Source of the DNA: Sphagnum compactum
Taxonomy: Eukaryota; Bryophyta; Sphagnopsida; Sphagnales
Direction of reading: 5' to 3'
NCBI GenBank assembly: GCA_965153455.1
Contig: OZ234499.1
Location: forward strand, 17,790,271-17,854,270
DNA length: 64,000 bases
Shown piece by piece: positions 24,665-37,057 of the stretch. Within the stretch, counting starts at the first letter, position 1, and each line of letters opens with the position of its first letter. The notes below the pieces were generated by a model. It was not told the DNA's origin, did no database searches, and saw only the letters and a list, made by a program, of their open reading frames with translations. Position numbers and translations under genes: made by a program.

Positions 24665-24950
24665 ATGACTTGTAATGAACTCGTACTAAACTCCTAAGTT
24701 CATTTTAGTTCACTCTCAATTAACTTCTAATTAAATTTTAGTTCACTTTTATTTCCTTTTCAGTTCACTATAAGTTAGCTTTTAATTCATTTTTAGTTAA
24801 GTTTTAATTCATTTCTAATTAACTTTTAATTTTTTTTAATTAACCCTTAATGCATTGTCAATTAGTTATTAGTTGACTTTTAATTCATTCTCAGTTGAAT
24901 TTTAGTTCATTTTTAATTAAGACTTAGTTCGTTCATAGTTTACACATGGG
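24665..24950. repeat. Array of short AGTTCATTTTTAATTAA-type units
   Basis: The words AGTTCA, TTTTAATTCATT and CTAATTAACTTT alternate about every 12-26 bp over nearly 290 bp, giving a degenerate low-complexity tandem array. Confidence 0.7.
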
Positions 24951-27180
24951 TGAACATAGGTCACATGTAAGTTAAAAGTTTTTTGCAAAACATTCTTGAG
25001 CTAGGTGCCGAATAGGTGTAAATAAAGTTAGAATTCCCCATTACCTTTAATTTATTCAACATTAGTTTTGAGAGCATTTCCTTGTAATAACCTTGTTTTG
25101 TTTTTTCCTTACAATAAAATTTTGTTGAATTTTTGTTTTTCATGTGATGTGTTCTTGTTCTTGTTTTTCTTGTTTCATGATCTGAATTTCAAACTAAGCG
25201 TGCCTTTGTTTTCATTTTGGTTAAGAAATCTTGTAAACTTGGTTATTTTCATGCTTGTAACACTCATTCACAAAAAGAATATACTTTTAAAAAGAATAAG
25301 AAAAGGATGCAAATATAGATATGTTGTTGATTATTGAACAAGAAAATTGCACCAACTAAATCAAGATTGATGGAATTTGAAGGTGACGCAAGACATTTAT
25401 TTTCACATGAACGACATGGATCATAAAAGAAGATATCCTGTAAAATGGTGAATAAACAAAACAACATGACACAATGAAAATGTAATGGGAGTTGTTATGA
25501 TTATTAATACATTCACCAATAACTTCAAGTATCACAATCATTATTTGAATTTTACATGTCAATGATTTAAGCATCAACCTTCTATTACAAACTAGCAACA
25601 TAATAAACAATAAACTAATATGAAAATTGTTTAGTTGACATCTAGGTTGATGGGAATAAAAAGCCTTCTGTTCGACTTTCATTATTAATAATTTTGTCAT
25701 CCTTCATCAAGAAGAATCGTCTACTTACCCATGCTATTTTTCCTCCCACATCTATAGAATTCATAATTCATTATGTGTCCAATTAAGGAAATACCTACAA
25801 ACACTATGAAGTTGGAATGAATGGATAATATTTTGAATATAATGGAAGGAAAAATAAATAATGCAATCACATTTGAATTGAATATATGTTGAGATGAAAT
25901 GAAGCGAGAATGATTGAGAAATTAAAGATTGAAAATGCCATTTAGAATTTAGACATATGGTAGAAGATGGATCCCACAAAGGTGAACATGGTGGCAAGGT
26001 GGTTATTGAATAGGGTGGTAGGATGGCTATTTTCAATAGTTGTTTTCATTACTTTTGGTTACATTTCGAAACCATAATCATTAAATCAGGTGTTCATTAC
26101 CAATATTGCCTCTCTAATATATTTTGTAAACATAGGATTGGAAATTATTAAAAATGGCATAAATTCACAAAATTCAAAAATCTTAAATGAGAATCCTAAA
26201 TTCCTAAATTATGTGTCTTACTTAATGAATTCACATTTTCAAATGGATTGTAATTCAAAATCCCCCAGGGAAAACTTGTAGTATTTGAAAAGAACTTTTC
26301 AACAACATATCACATTCCTTAATCAAAAAGTGATATGATCCTTATGTTAAAAAAATTTATGATTTAACATTGACTTGTGAGTTCGATTCCTAACTATTCA
26401 ACTGGTCATAACTTTTGTTTTAAATCTTGATGGGGAATGCAATCCCACTTGAAATATCTATTTTTGAAAACATTTCCAATCGTATAAAGATTGTATATAA
26501 GAACTTCTTTGAATGTGTTTGAATTTTGCTATGTTTTCTCAAGCCAATTTCATTTGTTATGTTTGACCTTCGATACTGTCATGTATTGCCATTATTTGAA
26601 TTACAATATCCTATCCTAAATGTGGTATGGGTTGCATATTTGGTAACCTTTATTGAAAAGCATCATTTTATGGCATTCATAGGTGGTCTTTCAAATCTTA
26701 CATCCCAACTAAATCTTGACAAACCTTTACCACTTTTCTTTGTTGCTTAGGATTAGCTTGTGTTTATTCTACCATAGTTGCAACTTCATTATGTAGTGGC
26801 TCCAATATGAAGAATATCAATTTGCGAAACACCTTATGGTAAATGATTTAAGAATACCATATCTTTTACATCTCCAAAATTGTGATTATAATTATTATGA
26901 AAGGACAACTAATGTTTTACTTTTTACTCAGGGGTTAATGTAACTAGAAGGACAATTTAATAATTTTAATTATAAGTAGTGAATTGATTTATTGTCTCCA
27001 TCTTTGGAGATACTATTGCCCACTAGCCTAGCTAATTTTTAAGAAAAGTAAGTAAGAAATCAACCACCTAACCTTCTAGAAGATTATAGTCGGCTAATTA
27101 GTTGCTTAAAAGGTAAAAGTTAATTTAATGAAAGATTTAGAAAAAGAGGAGGATCGACTATTTTCATGGACATCGGAAGA

Positions 27181-27576
27181 TATTAGTTTATGGAGGATAT
27201 TAGTTTACACAAATTATATGGGGGTAACAAAAATCATTCCGGAACCTGCCAAAGCAGCATGGAAGGTCATGGAGGTTAGTAGAAGGTCATGGATCATTGG
27301 GGAAGGTAACGAAACCTTGTGGAGCTTGGTGGAGGATCAAAGAAGCACGTAGAAGATCATATGACATGAATGGTAAAAATCTTGGTAGAAAGTGAGGTTG
27401 TGGAAAGCTGCACTCTGGATACATATGATGTATTAGTTTATAAAATGCTATGGGACCGGAAAAAAATATTGAATATTAGTTTATGGAGAATTATTAGATT
27501 AAGTATGAGGCCCGTCACGGGCGTGTGCCTACATATTAGTTTAGAGAGAATATTAGTTTACACAATATTAGTTTAG
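27181..27576. repeat. Seven scattered copies of TATTAGTTTA
   Basis: The 10-mer TATTAGTTTA starts at 27181, 27198, 27431, 27474, 27534, 27551 and 27566, often followed by TGGAGGA, CACAA or GAGAGA. The spacer between copies is GC-richer (27230-27420) than the surroundings. Confidence 0.75.
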
Positions 27577-29724
27577 AGAGAGTTTACTGTACATGGGCCT
27601 AATGAAGGGATGTTTAAATGCTTAAAAGGCTTACACAACCACATGCTTAAGGGACATACACAAGTAGATATTTAGGTCTATAGTTTACAATTTACATCCT
27701 AAGGTAACTTCATTGGTTAGTTGTAAAATTTTAATATAATTTTTTTAAATCGCATATTTATGCCACCTATTAATCAACATTAATTAACACTTATATCAAA
27801 TTTTAATCAAAGTAGACAAGCCACATCAACTAATATTATCTTAGTGTTTAATCCAAGTGAACATGCCATACTAAACACAATTTATCACTTCACTAAGGCC
27901 CATATGAGGAACTTGTTATTTTATGCTTGTCACAAACAATTGGTCATTTGTAATTACGACATCACCTTGACGAACATGTTTTTTTAACTTAAAATTTGTC
28001 ACAAAAGACAAGTGTTGTTGTTTTGCTTGATTTACATATTGCATGCAAGCAAGTTCCAATTGACATTAATATCTAAGTGTATACATGCCTACGCACCCAA
28101 CTTTGAACTCCAACTTCTCATAGTCCAAGGTTCATTTGTGAATGAAATCCTTGTAGGTGATACTATAAGTTAGGTAGTGATGAAATTATAGGCCATTGAT
28201 GCCCACATGCCGAAAATTTTCCTCTTGAAACTTCTTGGAAGCACTTGACATGGAGGGTGCCACCCCTATCCAAATATATGTTTGTAGCCAAAATAAGAAG
28301 TATTATACCTTTGAGGTAAGAAGAAGTGATATTAGGTACTAATGTTGTGCGTGTATATGGTTTTAAACATACTTTCCGTGTAAGTGTAAATGAAAATTTG
28401 AAACTCACTACCATGTCAAACAACTCAATGTGTCATATGAAACAAATATTGAAAATATAATGTCATTTCACTACCAAGGTTAACCAAAGACCTCCCAACT
28501 TTGTAACATTTTATACATGGCATTCATGATTCAACTACATCAAGAAACCCAACATCAAAGAAAAGTTTTTTTTAGTTTCACCAAATCCCTTGGACTTTCC
28601 TTTGCCTCATAACTCACACAAAGGCCTTTTGACCAATTATTAATAAATAACAAACAAATCTAGGTTCTTTGCACCAAGGCAACATTGACAAAGATTTGTG
28701 AGGACCCTAAAATTAAAAAACAAGCATTTTCTAGCAATCCAAGTACAATAAAATCTTCCAAAAGAGAAACATACACACTTATATAATAAGCACAAAGACA
28801 CACAAAACAATGGTATGATCTCAAATCATGAAAATCGATATGAAACACCCAAGCATAAGGGCTTATCCCTTCCACAATCAAATTTTTTGGAACATAGTTC
28901 ACATTGGAATTGGTTTAAAACCAATTTAACACAATAATTTATCAGTAGTTTTATTTATGATTTAGATGCATAAACAGGTTAAATTTTTTAATCAATTTGG
29001 GTTTTGCAAATTAAGGGAAATTAAGTTGCTTTCTTCATTTGGCGACAAACCAAAATTTTCCAAGCCTAGCCAATGCTCCCCATTTTTCATAGTCTACACA
29101 TAAAAGACGACACAAATCGCATTTGTGTTATTGATAAATTGAAAAAAAATGCTTGAAATGAATAATATGCAAGGAATTCATTTAAAGCAACTTGCTTTTG
29201 GAGCTTGTTATTGTTGAAATAATGTTGAGTTGGTGGGGCAACTTGGTGTTATTACTGTTAGTTGATGTATATGTAAACACAAACACCATAGTTTACACAA
29301 TTAAACCACAATAAAATGCAACCAATTTGCATAATTAAAATTTAAATCATAATAAAATGCACCAAAAAAAAAATGTCATGTTTTCAAAATGGATAGTGCA
29401 CATAGGAATTCCAAATTCTTCAACAATTTACAAATTTTTAAAAAAAGGGAAAGGTCAAAACTTTATCATTGAACTCAAAGACAATGTTCTATTCATAAAA
29501 CTTCTTCATCAAGTTTAGAATTTTGAGTTTGATAATTAACATTTTGTTTTTTTTAGAACTTTGTCACTGAGCTTTAAACTTTGAAATAACAACATAAGGA
29601 GGTGGAGGTGGATAGTTGGGGATGATTTTTTTTGGAACTATTGTAACAAATGTGATGAGGAACCCACCCAAAAAAAAATTAAAAAACTCAAAGTTCAATG
29701 ATGAAAATTTCATCCCTTCCTGGC

Positions 29725-31290
29725 TGTTGTCCGCAAAGTCATGAAACTCTATTAAATAAAGGTATGAAATACTGAAACTCAGCATTAAATGCACCAGGCT
29801 TGAGAACATTTATAGTTACAGTACACATTAGCAGCAGCAGCAGTGATTGGTTGAAAGCGTTCAGAAAAAGAAAGGATAGGCCAACACCAAATTTGCTGCT
29901 AAACTGAGTTTCATGCCCCCTTGAAGCTCCTCAGTGTACCTTTTTTTTTCCCTGTTTTTTTGAAACCTCGTCCCCTATGCGACCAAACAGGGGGGGTGTT
30001 CCGCTGCCGTCTTTGCCTGACTTTACCGATAACTTTAATATATTGCTTATTCAAATTCTGGAATAAACTTTGGAATGATTTTTGAAGAGATTAAATCGAA
30101 AAATACAGAAAACCCTAAAAAATTGGGGCATCTTTTAAGCTTAAGCAATGTGGTTGGGAAAAAGTACTACGATGGGTGCTCAACTACTACCCTCCAAGAT
30201 GATCTTAAGTTCATTTCGTCACTCAATGGCTCTAAGGACTAGAAGCTGGTTTGTAACGGACACACTCCTAATGTACACCCTATTCGACTCGACAACCTTG
30301 TACATGCAAGATCCAAGGGTTGGATCTCCATGTGGCATCAAAGCTCCTTGTCGATGACGAAATTTCGCATATTCAATGATGGAATTTGGATCTAAAATTC
30401 CAACCCCTCTTCTCATTCATTGGTCCCAAACCCTAATCCCAAGTTTCATTTAATTCATAGGTGAACAACAAAGGGGGGTGGGAGGCTAGCAATGAGAGGG
30501 CCCATTACGAAAATGCTTCGCCTATGATTCCGAAGTCCACCCTTAATAATGTAAGTAAAATTTTTCCCGTTTGTGAAAGGACTTTTACTTGAAGTAGTCA
30601 ATGGAACCAACCGAAGTAGGCTTTTTTCTTCTTTGGGGATTCATTGAGATTCGGTGCATGACTTTTGTTCCAATACAATCAATCCGGGTGTTGAAAGTTG
30701 AAAGTCGGTTTGTTTTTTTCTTCAGGGATTTTGGTTTCCAATTTAGTGAGAAAGGACTTTTTTTCTTTATTAGTGTAGGGTAGAGTGGAAGGGTGGGGAT
30801 GTCCTAGGGCCCCTTATCTTTCGAAGGTCCCTTACTAGTCTCTATACAGGCTGGAGAGACCACCATAAGTGCCCACCTCATTTACCATGGAGGGAAAAGC
30901 CCCCAAAGCAGGCGGCTCCCAGGGCTTTACCTTACACATAGATCACCAGGCGTAAGCGGGGAAGGGTCTTTACATCTGCCCCTTAGAAGTGGCACTGATC
31001 TTACACCTATTTATTATTATAGGTGTAAGATCCGTTCTGCTCTTTATCCCTCCCCCTTTGTTAATAGGGATAAATTTCATGGAGATAATAGAGTTATCCA
31101 TAAAGTCACCCTCTCTTCACCCTGTCTTCAGGCCTACTTTCACCCCCCTATCCCCTCGTTCAATATTATCTGCAAAGCAAGCCAATTTTATTAAATCTCA
31201 ATATGAAATGCTGAAACTCAAAATTTAAATTAATGCGCAAGGTTCAAGAGTAATAATTATAGTAGTTATAGTATAGAAAAAGGAAAGACA
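29725..31290. repeat. Segment flanked by ~100-150 bp diverged direct repeats
   Basis: The left repeat (about 29725-29880: GCAAAGTCATG, TATGAAATACTGAAACTCA, GGCTTGAGAAC, TTATAGTTACAG, AAAAAGAAAGGATAGGC) matches the right one (about 31168-31290: GCAAAGCAAG, TATGAAATGCTGAAACTCA, GGTTCAAGAG, TTATAGTAGTTATAG, AAAAAGGAAAGACAGGC). The 1.3 kb between has no coding signal. This could be a small LTR-type (TRIM-like) element or a duplicated stretch; boundaries are approximate. Confidence 0.5.
30997..31032. repeat. Perfect 14-bp stem, 8-nt loop hairpin
   Basis: GATCTTACACCTAT (30997-31010) and its exact inverse ATAGGTGTAAGATC (31019-31032) enclose TTATTATT. The arm is the core word of the 54-bp tandem repeat at 5475-5865, 25 kb away. 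Confidence 0.95.
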
Positions 31291-31540
31291 GGCTGAAACT
31301 CAGTTTGTGGGAAAACTAGTTTGGGTCGCAGTTATTTCGTTCTGTAGAATTTTGGTTCCCAGGTACAGATTTGATGCTGTATTATGTTGGAACTGGCTGT
31401 GAAAGACAGGATGAAACTCAGTTTACCACCAAAATTTGTGGGAAAACTAGTTTGGGTCGCAGTTATTTCGTTTTGTAAAATTTTCGTTCGCAGGTACAGA
31501 TTTGATGCAGGATTATGTTGGAACTTGCTATTTGCCCCTT
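31276..31540. repeat. ~130-bp tandem duplication
   Basis: AAAGACAGG, TGAAACTCAGTTT, GTGGGAAAACTAGTTTGGGT, CGCAGTTATTTCGTT and AGGTACAGATTTGATGC occur twice in the same order. The second copy carries about 13 extra bases (ACCACCAAAATTT) after CAGTTT. An inverted piece, CTAAACTGAGTTTCAT, lies at about 29902. Confidence 0.88.
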
Positions 31541-32569
31541 AATTTAGGCATAACTCTAATGAGAAGATGTCCTCCATTATACACTAGGAAAATTCGAGGA
31601 GAGCTTTAGGGTCCGATTGTCGATAGAAGGTCAAAAAGTTGGTATTTCTTCCATGGATCCTGAAAAGTCTTGGAACAAGCTTATTTTTTCAACAAAAGGA
31701 TGTACTTTTTCCTTTACCCGGCCTAACATCATCCAAAGAACAATTTGTCGCCAAAGTCCCAAAGTCGGTCCAGGTAGGGCCGATATATTTGTATATATTA
31801 TTCTGGGCGGGCACGGGCAGGTGGGGAATTGTTGTTGTTCGTTTGTTTTGTCCTCGTCCATTTAAAAAATTATTTCCCTCTCTGTCCATGTGCTTATTAT
31901 TTGTCGGCCATGTGAAATCGGCCGTTCGTTAAAATGGATTCCACCAATCAATGGCATTCAACTTGTAATGCCAACCAACCCCCCTTGTCGGAAGTGACTT
32001 TGAAGCCAGCCGGGCCCCCCGGTGGAGCCAATTTGGATTTTCAAAGTCCTCCTGGCGATGGAGCAAACTCTGCAAGTTTGAAAAATGCACCGTGGGTGTG
32101 AGACACATGACGAGGGCCCACTTGATCCGGCCGGAGGAAAAAAAAATACACACCTTGAAAGCAACCGACTTATCCCAGAACCCTCATGCTTTGCAACTTA
32201 CAACCCAATGTCCGAAGTCCCCGAGCCCCACCATTGGAAAGAAAGGAATAAATATGACAAAAAATTTTTGTGTTGTTATTTTTTTTCATTAATCAAGAAG
32301 CACAGAAGCCCATGAAAAAAAAAACTATTGGACCCACCCATTTACAAAACTTTCACCAAGAAAATTGCCACAAATGGAGCCCCCCCCCCCTAGACCTAGA
32401 AAAAATAGTTCGCCCCTAGTAAAAGGAGAAAAAAATTTGGACCCGAACAAAAAAACAATTTTGCCCATAATTTGGATTTCGGACGCCCAGTGTTCATGAA
32501 TCGAGAGGCCAATGGAGGTCCCAATTTGATTTTTCATCCAACGATTTTTACGTTCCCTTTACGAACCAG
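31541..32569. other. Spacer upstream of the translocator gene, no gene seen
   Basis: Moderate GC, several short open frames, poly-A patches and a C11 run at 32380-32390. No recognisable protein. Part of it could belong to the distal promoter of the gene at 33847. Confidence 0.45.
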
Positions 32570-33178
32570 ACTTGTCACGTCGGACAACGGGTACCGTCCG
32601 TCCCCACGGGACAGGTCCGTCTGCAACCGAACCCGTTATTTGAACTCTCCTGGATGCAACCGTCGGATCTCACATCGGATGGTCCAGAATCGCTACAGAG
32701 CTTATCGCGTACTGTTCCCTCGGATCAGAGTTTCCAGGTTGGACGAGGGGTGTCCTCCCCATGGAACAGGTCCGTGGTCCAACCCGGCCCGTCATTTGCG
32801 GTCTCCTGAATTAGACCGTCGGATCTCACATCGGATGGTCCAAACTCGCTACAGAGCTTTATATGATACTGTTCCCTCGGAGTAGACTTGCCGGGCTGGA
32901 CAAGGGGTACCATCCCCATCGAACAGGTCCGTGGTCCAACCCGGCCCGTTATTTGGGCTCTGCTGAAAAGGACCGTCGGATCGTACATCGGATGGTCCAA
33001 AATTGCTACTGAGCTTCTCAGGTACTGTCCCCTCGAATGCAGTCGTGCCACCTTGGACGACCGGGTAGCACACCCCTTGGGGACATTTCTATGTCCAACC
33101 GGGCCCGTTATTTCTGCTCTGCTGGACAAGACCGTCGGATCTTGCATCGGACGGTCCAAATCTCTACAGAGCTTTCCC
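32570..33178. repeat. 157-bp tandem repeat (about 4 copies) directly upstream of the translocator gene
   Basis: ACCGTCGGAT starts at 32659, 32815, 32972 and 33131 (spacings 156, 157, 159). Each unit reads in order: GGACAAGGGGTACC, CCCCATCGAACAGGTCCGTG, GTCCAACCCGGCCCGTTATT, CTCTGCTG, GACCGTCGGATCTCACATCG, GATGGTCCAAA, CGCTACAGAGCTT, TACTGTTCCCTCG. GACCGTCGGAT and ATCGGATGGTC form an imperfect dyad (9 of 11 positions). The array stops about where the leader of the 33847 gene begins, so it may act as a repeated promoter module. Open frames inside it are by-products. Confidence 0.9.
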
Positions 33179-33846
33179 TTGTGTTTCGTGAAGCTCCGTA
33201 GGCGATGGCGGTCGAAAGCTCTGTGTGTGCGCCCGCGCGCGCGAGTATATTTGCGTTTGTTTGTTTTGGACGCTTTGTTTCTGTTGCTTCACGCGGTGCA
33301 TTCGCCTTTTTGCATTACTCTGGCACTTCCGGGTGTTTTAAGTCTCCACTCGCTTCTTCACCTGGACCCGCATTTTCAAACTGAAGGTACTTTGTGGACT
33401 TGGAAAGGGACCGCATGAGACGAGGCGATTTCGGTTGAGTGCACAAGAGGAGTCTGGCAGGAAGAAGAAGAGAAGCATACTTAGATCCAATGACCATTGT
33501 CTGGTAGCTGGACCTCCTAGTAGAAGCATAAAAACTAATTTGTTTTTTCGCAGGAGGCTTGTATCTCGCAGAGGTTAAGTCTACTATTGTGACGATTTTG
33601 TGCACAGCTTGAGTTGTGGTTTAGTTTTCAGAGACAAACTTCTTCTGAAGCGCATAGTAAGAAACTAAGGCCACTTTCGGTTGTAGTCAGTGTGGAAAGT
33701 TTGATCTGTGAAGAGTGAGGGAAGTAGGAGAGTTTTGATATGTCAGAGGCAAGCTTTGTGTAGCAGAATAGTATCATTATTGAGCTTTTCTCTTAGAAGA
33801 GTTTGTGTACTGATAAGGGAGGGAGGGAGGGAAGGAGGTCGAGGCG
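33179..33846 (+). promoter_or_regulatory. 5' leader/proximal promoter of the translocator gene
   Basis: Sequence between the 157-bp array and the ATG at 33847. It contains a CGCGCGCG patch (33233-33240), a G/A-rich run before the start codon (GGGAGGGAGGGAAGGAGG) and start context GGCGATGGC. A leader intron is possible (for example a GTACTTT donor near 33387) but not proven. The start site is not determinable from sequence alone. Confidence 0.45.
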
Positions 33847-34929
33847 ATGGCGAAGGGATCGGGAAGCGGGCAGGGAAAGGAGTTGGCGGCGACGACAAGT
33901 GCAAATGTGTACAGGAAGATACTGCTGAGCTATACTTATGTAGGGATATGGATATTCCTGAGCTTCACGGTGATCATATTCAACAAGTACATTCTTGATC
34001 GCAAGATGTATAACTGGCCATATCCGATCAGTCTAACGATGATCCACATGGCGTTCTGTTCCACGCTTGCTTTTCTCCTTGTGCGTGTGCTTAAGGTGGT
34101 GGAGCCTGTAGTAGGGATGTCACGAGGGTTTTACTTGTCATCAGTGCTGCCGATCGGTGCCTTGTACTCCTTGTCGCTATGGTTCTCTAACTCTGCCTAC
34201 ATCTATCTTTCGGTCTCTTTCATTCAGATGCTGAAAGCGCTCATGCCTGTTGCCGTTTACTCCACCAGTGTGCTGCTCAAGAAGGAGTTCTTCAAATCGC
34301 AGACCATGGCAAACATGGTAGGTATCTCGTTAGGAGTCGCCATTGCGGCTTACGGGGAGGCGAAGTTCAACTCATGGGGAGTGATGTTGCAACTAGGAGC
34401 AGTGGCATTCGAGGCAATGCGTCTGGTTTTGATTCAGATCCTTCTCACATCCAAGGGCGTCTCTCTGAACCCTATTACGTCTCTGTACTATGTAGCTCCT
34501 TGCTGCTTTGCGTTTCTTTCGATCCCTTGGCTTCTGGTCGAGTATCCACTGCTGAGAGAAACATCATCTTTCAAATTGGATTATCTGGTTTTCGGAACCA
34601 ATTCCGCCTGTGCTTTTGCGCTCAACTTGGCAGTTTTCCTGCTGGTGGGGAAAACCTCAGCTCTGACCATGAACGTGGCGGGCGTGGTGAAAGACTGGCT
34701 CCTCATCGCCTTCTCATGGTCTGTTATTTTGGACAGAGTCACCTCTTTGAACTTGCTAGGGTACGGCATTGCCTTCATTGGTGTCTGTTTCTACAACCAT
34801 GCCAAACTGCAGGCACTTAAGAACAAGGAAGCACAGAAGAAGGAGCAAGCAGATGAGGAAGCTGGCCTCCTCGCCGACCAGAAGCTTGATAGACTAGAAG
34901 AGGATCGAAAGAATGACTCACAGGCTTAA
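33847..34929 (+). CDS. Sugar-phosphate/nucleotide-sugar translocator (TPT/NST superfamily), intronless
   Basis: 360 residues with about ten hydrophobic helices (roughly 28-48, 60-82, 97-117, 121-142, 154-170, 178-200, 210-231, 243-266, 276-296, 302-317). Signature stretches include [20 protein letters not shown] (46-65), [17 protein letters not shown] (123-139), [14 protein letters not shown] (207-220) and [20 protein letters not shown] (267-286), the last being the conserved KT-type substrate/antiport region of plant endomembrane carriers. The closest group I recall is the intronless Arabidopsis set annotated as probable sugar phosphate/phosphate translocators (At2g25520/At4g32390 type). The charged C-terminus contains EEAGLL (337-342), which fits an acidic di-leucine sorting motif. 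Such proteins exchange nucleotide sugars or sugar phosphates across Golgi or ER membranes; the substrate is unknown here. There is no plastid transit peptide. The start is the first ATG of the frame. Confidence 0.95.
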   Translation: MAKGSGSGQGKELAATTSANVYRKILLSYTYVGIWIFLSFTVIIFNKYILDRKMYNWPYPISLTMIHMAFCSTLAFLLVRVLKVVEPVVGMSRGFYLSSVLPIGALYSLSLWFSNSAYIYLSVSFIQMLKALMPVAVYSTSVLLKKEFFKSQTMANMVGISLGVAIAAYGEAKFNSWGVMLQLGAVAFEAMRLVLIQILLTSKGVSLNPITSLYYVAPCCFAFLSIPWLLVEYPLLRETSSFKLDYLVFGTNSACAFALNLAVFLLVGKTSALTMNVAGVVKDWLLIAFSWSVILDRVTSLNLLGYGIAFIGVCFYNHAKLQALKNKEAQKKEQADEEAGLLADQKLDRLEEDRKNDSQA

Positions 34930-34989
34930 AAACTTTACTGATCAGACAAACAGAATCCCAGGTATTGAATTTTCTCTCTTGGGCATTGT

Positions 34990-35020
<31 letters not shown>

Positions 35021-37057
35021 TCTTCAGCCAGAAAGCCATCTTCCTGTTTTTTTGCAAACACTCTGTTGAGGTGCTAGTCTATTTCAAGGGTTTAGATAGA
35101 GAAGAAATGTAGGCACAACTGTACAATTCTTTCAGAGGCTGCAGCTTGTGCCTGGAGTTGGGGACTTGATGCAAGCTGAGAATGTCTGATAGAGTGTTAT
35201 ACTTCTGCAGACAACAGCTTTCTCCAAAGGTTTTTATGCCACAACTCTCACATCTCTCCCTTTATTCTATTTCCAGTCAATTCTAGTAAATTCTATGGAA
35301 CTTAAATCTATTCATTCATATCTAGGGTTCAGACATTTAGATTATTGGTAAAGATGATGCCAATTTCAAAGCCATCACAGTCGGAAGGTGGATTTCATTT
35401 GAGCAAGTCAGTTTAGGGAAGATTGTAGTGGTGCAGCAATGGCAGGAACTATGTTTAACATAGAATGTCAATCTTTTGCTGTAAATATGAGGAGTATATG
35501 AGTTCAAACATGTTTGACACTTTTCATACCAGAGATGATTTTGCTGTGGGTTTACAGGAGCTGATACTCTGACAATTAATCAGATGTCATCACTCTGTTG
35601 ACATGCTTCCCCATCCCAGGTTGTCCATCCACCCTCCTATGTTTCTCTTCATGAGATGTATGGCACCCAGCTATCAACTCTGCAGCTTTTTATCAGATCT
35701 AAATTGGAGATCAAAACAGGCATCAATGAGATGCTTTTCCTTTGTTATTTTGCACATTTTTTTTTGTGCTCAGTGACAGGATGACCAGTGTGAAAGGACT
35801 TTTCCAGGGCATTTAGTAATGCTGCTGCCTTTTTTTGATCTCATATTGAGATCTCCAGTGTCTTCCATTTGACCTTGATTCTTAAGTATGGGGGATATAT
35901 CTCCGTACAAATGAAGATGCTTTTCCTTGATGTCATTTGCATGAATTGTGGGGCACCAATTTACCACAGTCAAATCTTTTGTCAATGTCCGAGTTGGTCA
36001 AGAAGCTGTTTGCTGCATATGGAATACCTGGTGCAGTACAGAATCTTGTCACACTTCATTGCCACTTCAAAATGCTGTTGCAGATCCATCTTACTATGCT
36101 AAAGCTATTAGCAATATCTGGACATGATGTCATTTGCTGGATTACTTGCAAACGTTTCTGCACTACTTTTTTTTCACCATAAGAATATGGTCAACAATCC
36201 ATTCACCATTTTGAGTACTGACCAACTGATTTCCAATTTCTGTGAATGAATGAAGTCAACGGCGTGGGGCAGTGAAGTTGGTAGTATTGTATGGTACCAA
36301 AAGACAGCTAACTGAACGTCATTGGTTGGTTTTCTTCCTTTTGGAGAAAGAGCCAAGCAATACTTTTCCATGTCTTTTTGCAGGTATGTTACTATGTAGA
36401 TGATTGACTTTTGTATATCAAAGTCGCTCCTTCCCTGCATAATCCCACATATTCATATTTTCAAAGATGTGCAGAAGGCTCAAAAGGTGTTTTACGATGC
36501 ATCCAATCAAAAGATCACTACTTTTGATGCCACAAATCATGTACCTTTTCTGCAAAAGAGTTTCAAAATGATATCAAAAATTTAGTTGCTTCGAATAAAT
36601 TTTTGCAAGCTTTTTCCAACGTTGATCTGGAAGAAGAGTTTTACTACTTGGGTTTTGTAGACTGTCCATCTTCAAAACAGATCCTTGTTTCAACCTCAGT
36701 GTTTCTTGTCTGAGTGGATGCGAAACACCAAACATTCTTTAAACCACAGAAATCGCAGCTGCATAACTTCAAATTGCAGCATATCCCCAGAAATCTTTCA
36801 CACAGAATCGATAAAATCCTCTGCTTTCGGAAAATTCAGACAGGATTTGTTCGTATTAAAGCGCTCTCGAAACCATACAAGTCACTTGCTGAATTTTAGA
36901 AGAAGACGTAGCGGAAATTTGCGCTTGCCAATCTCGTGCAAGCAAAATTTTCAGATTTTGCACTCACGAAAAAGCAAAGATTTTCAACTCTCTTGTAAAA
37001 GAAGCCAAAGGAGAAGAAAAACCGCGAAAGAGCAGGACCGTGAAAGAGAACATTACC
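34930..37057. other. 3' region of the translocator gene and spacer, no further gene seen
   Basis: A (CT)n tract lies at 34990-35014, inside the likely 3' UTR. The rest is mid-GC, UTR-like sequence with only short open frames (for example 36685-37062, plus) that I cannot match to any family. The polyadenylation site is not identifiable. Confidence 0.45.

Larger units (their letters stand above)
21461..29724. other. Long AT-rich spacer, no gene seen
   Basis: More than 8 kb of AT-rich DNA with short random open frames only. Local repeats are listed separately (24340-24640, 24665-24950, 27181-27576). I found no splice-bounded exons, transposase motifs or RNA genes. An open frame at 28163-28423 (minus) has no recognisable similarity. 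Confidence 0.55.

Noticed and set aside
30219-30416. 65-codon minus-strand frame with gene-like composition
   Set aside because: No family recognised, no splice or leader context, and it lies inside the repeat-flanked segment.
33708-33998. Upstream overlapping ORF before the translocator
   Set aside because: Its first codon is GTG, not ATG, and it overlaps the translocator start out of frame; no reason to think it is translated.
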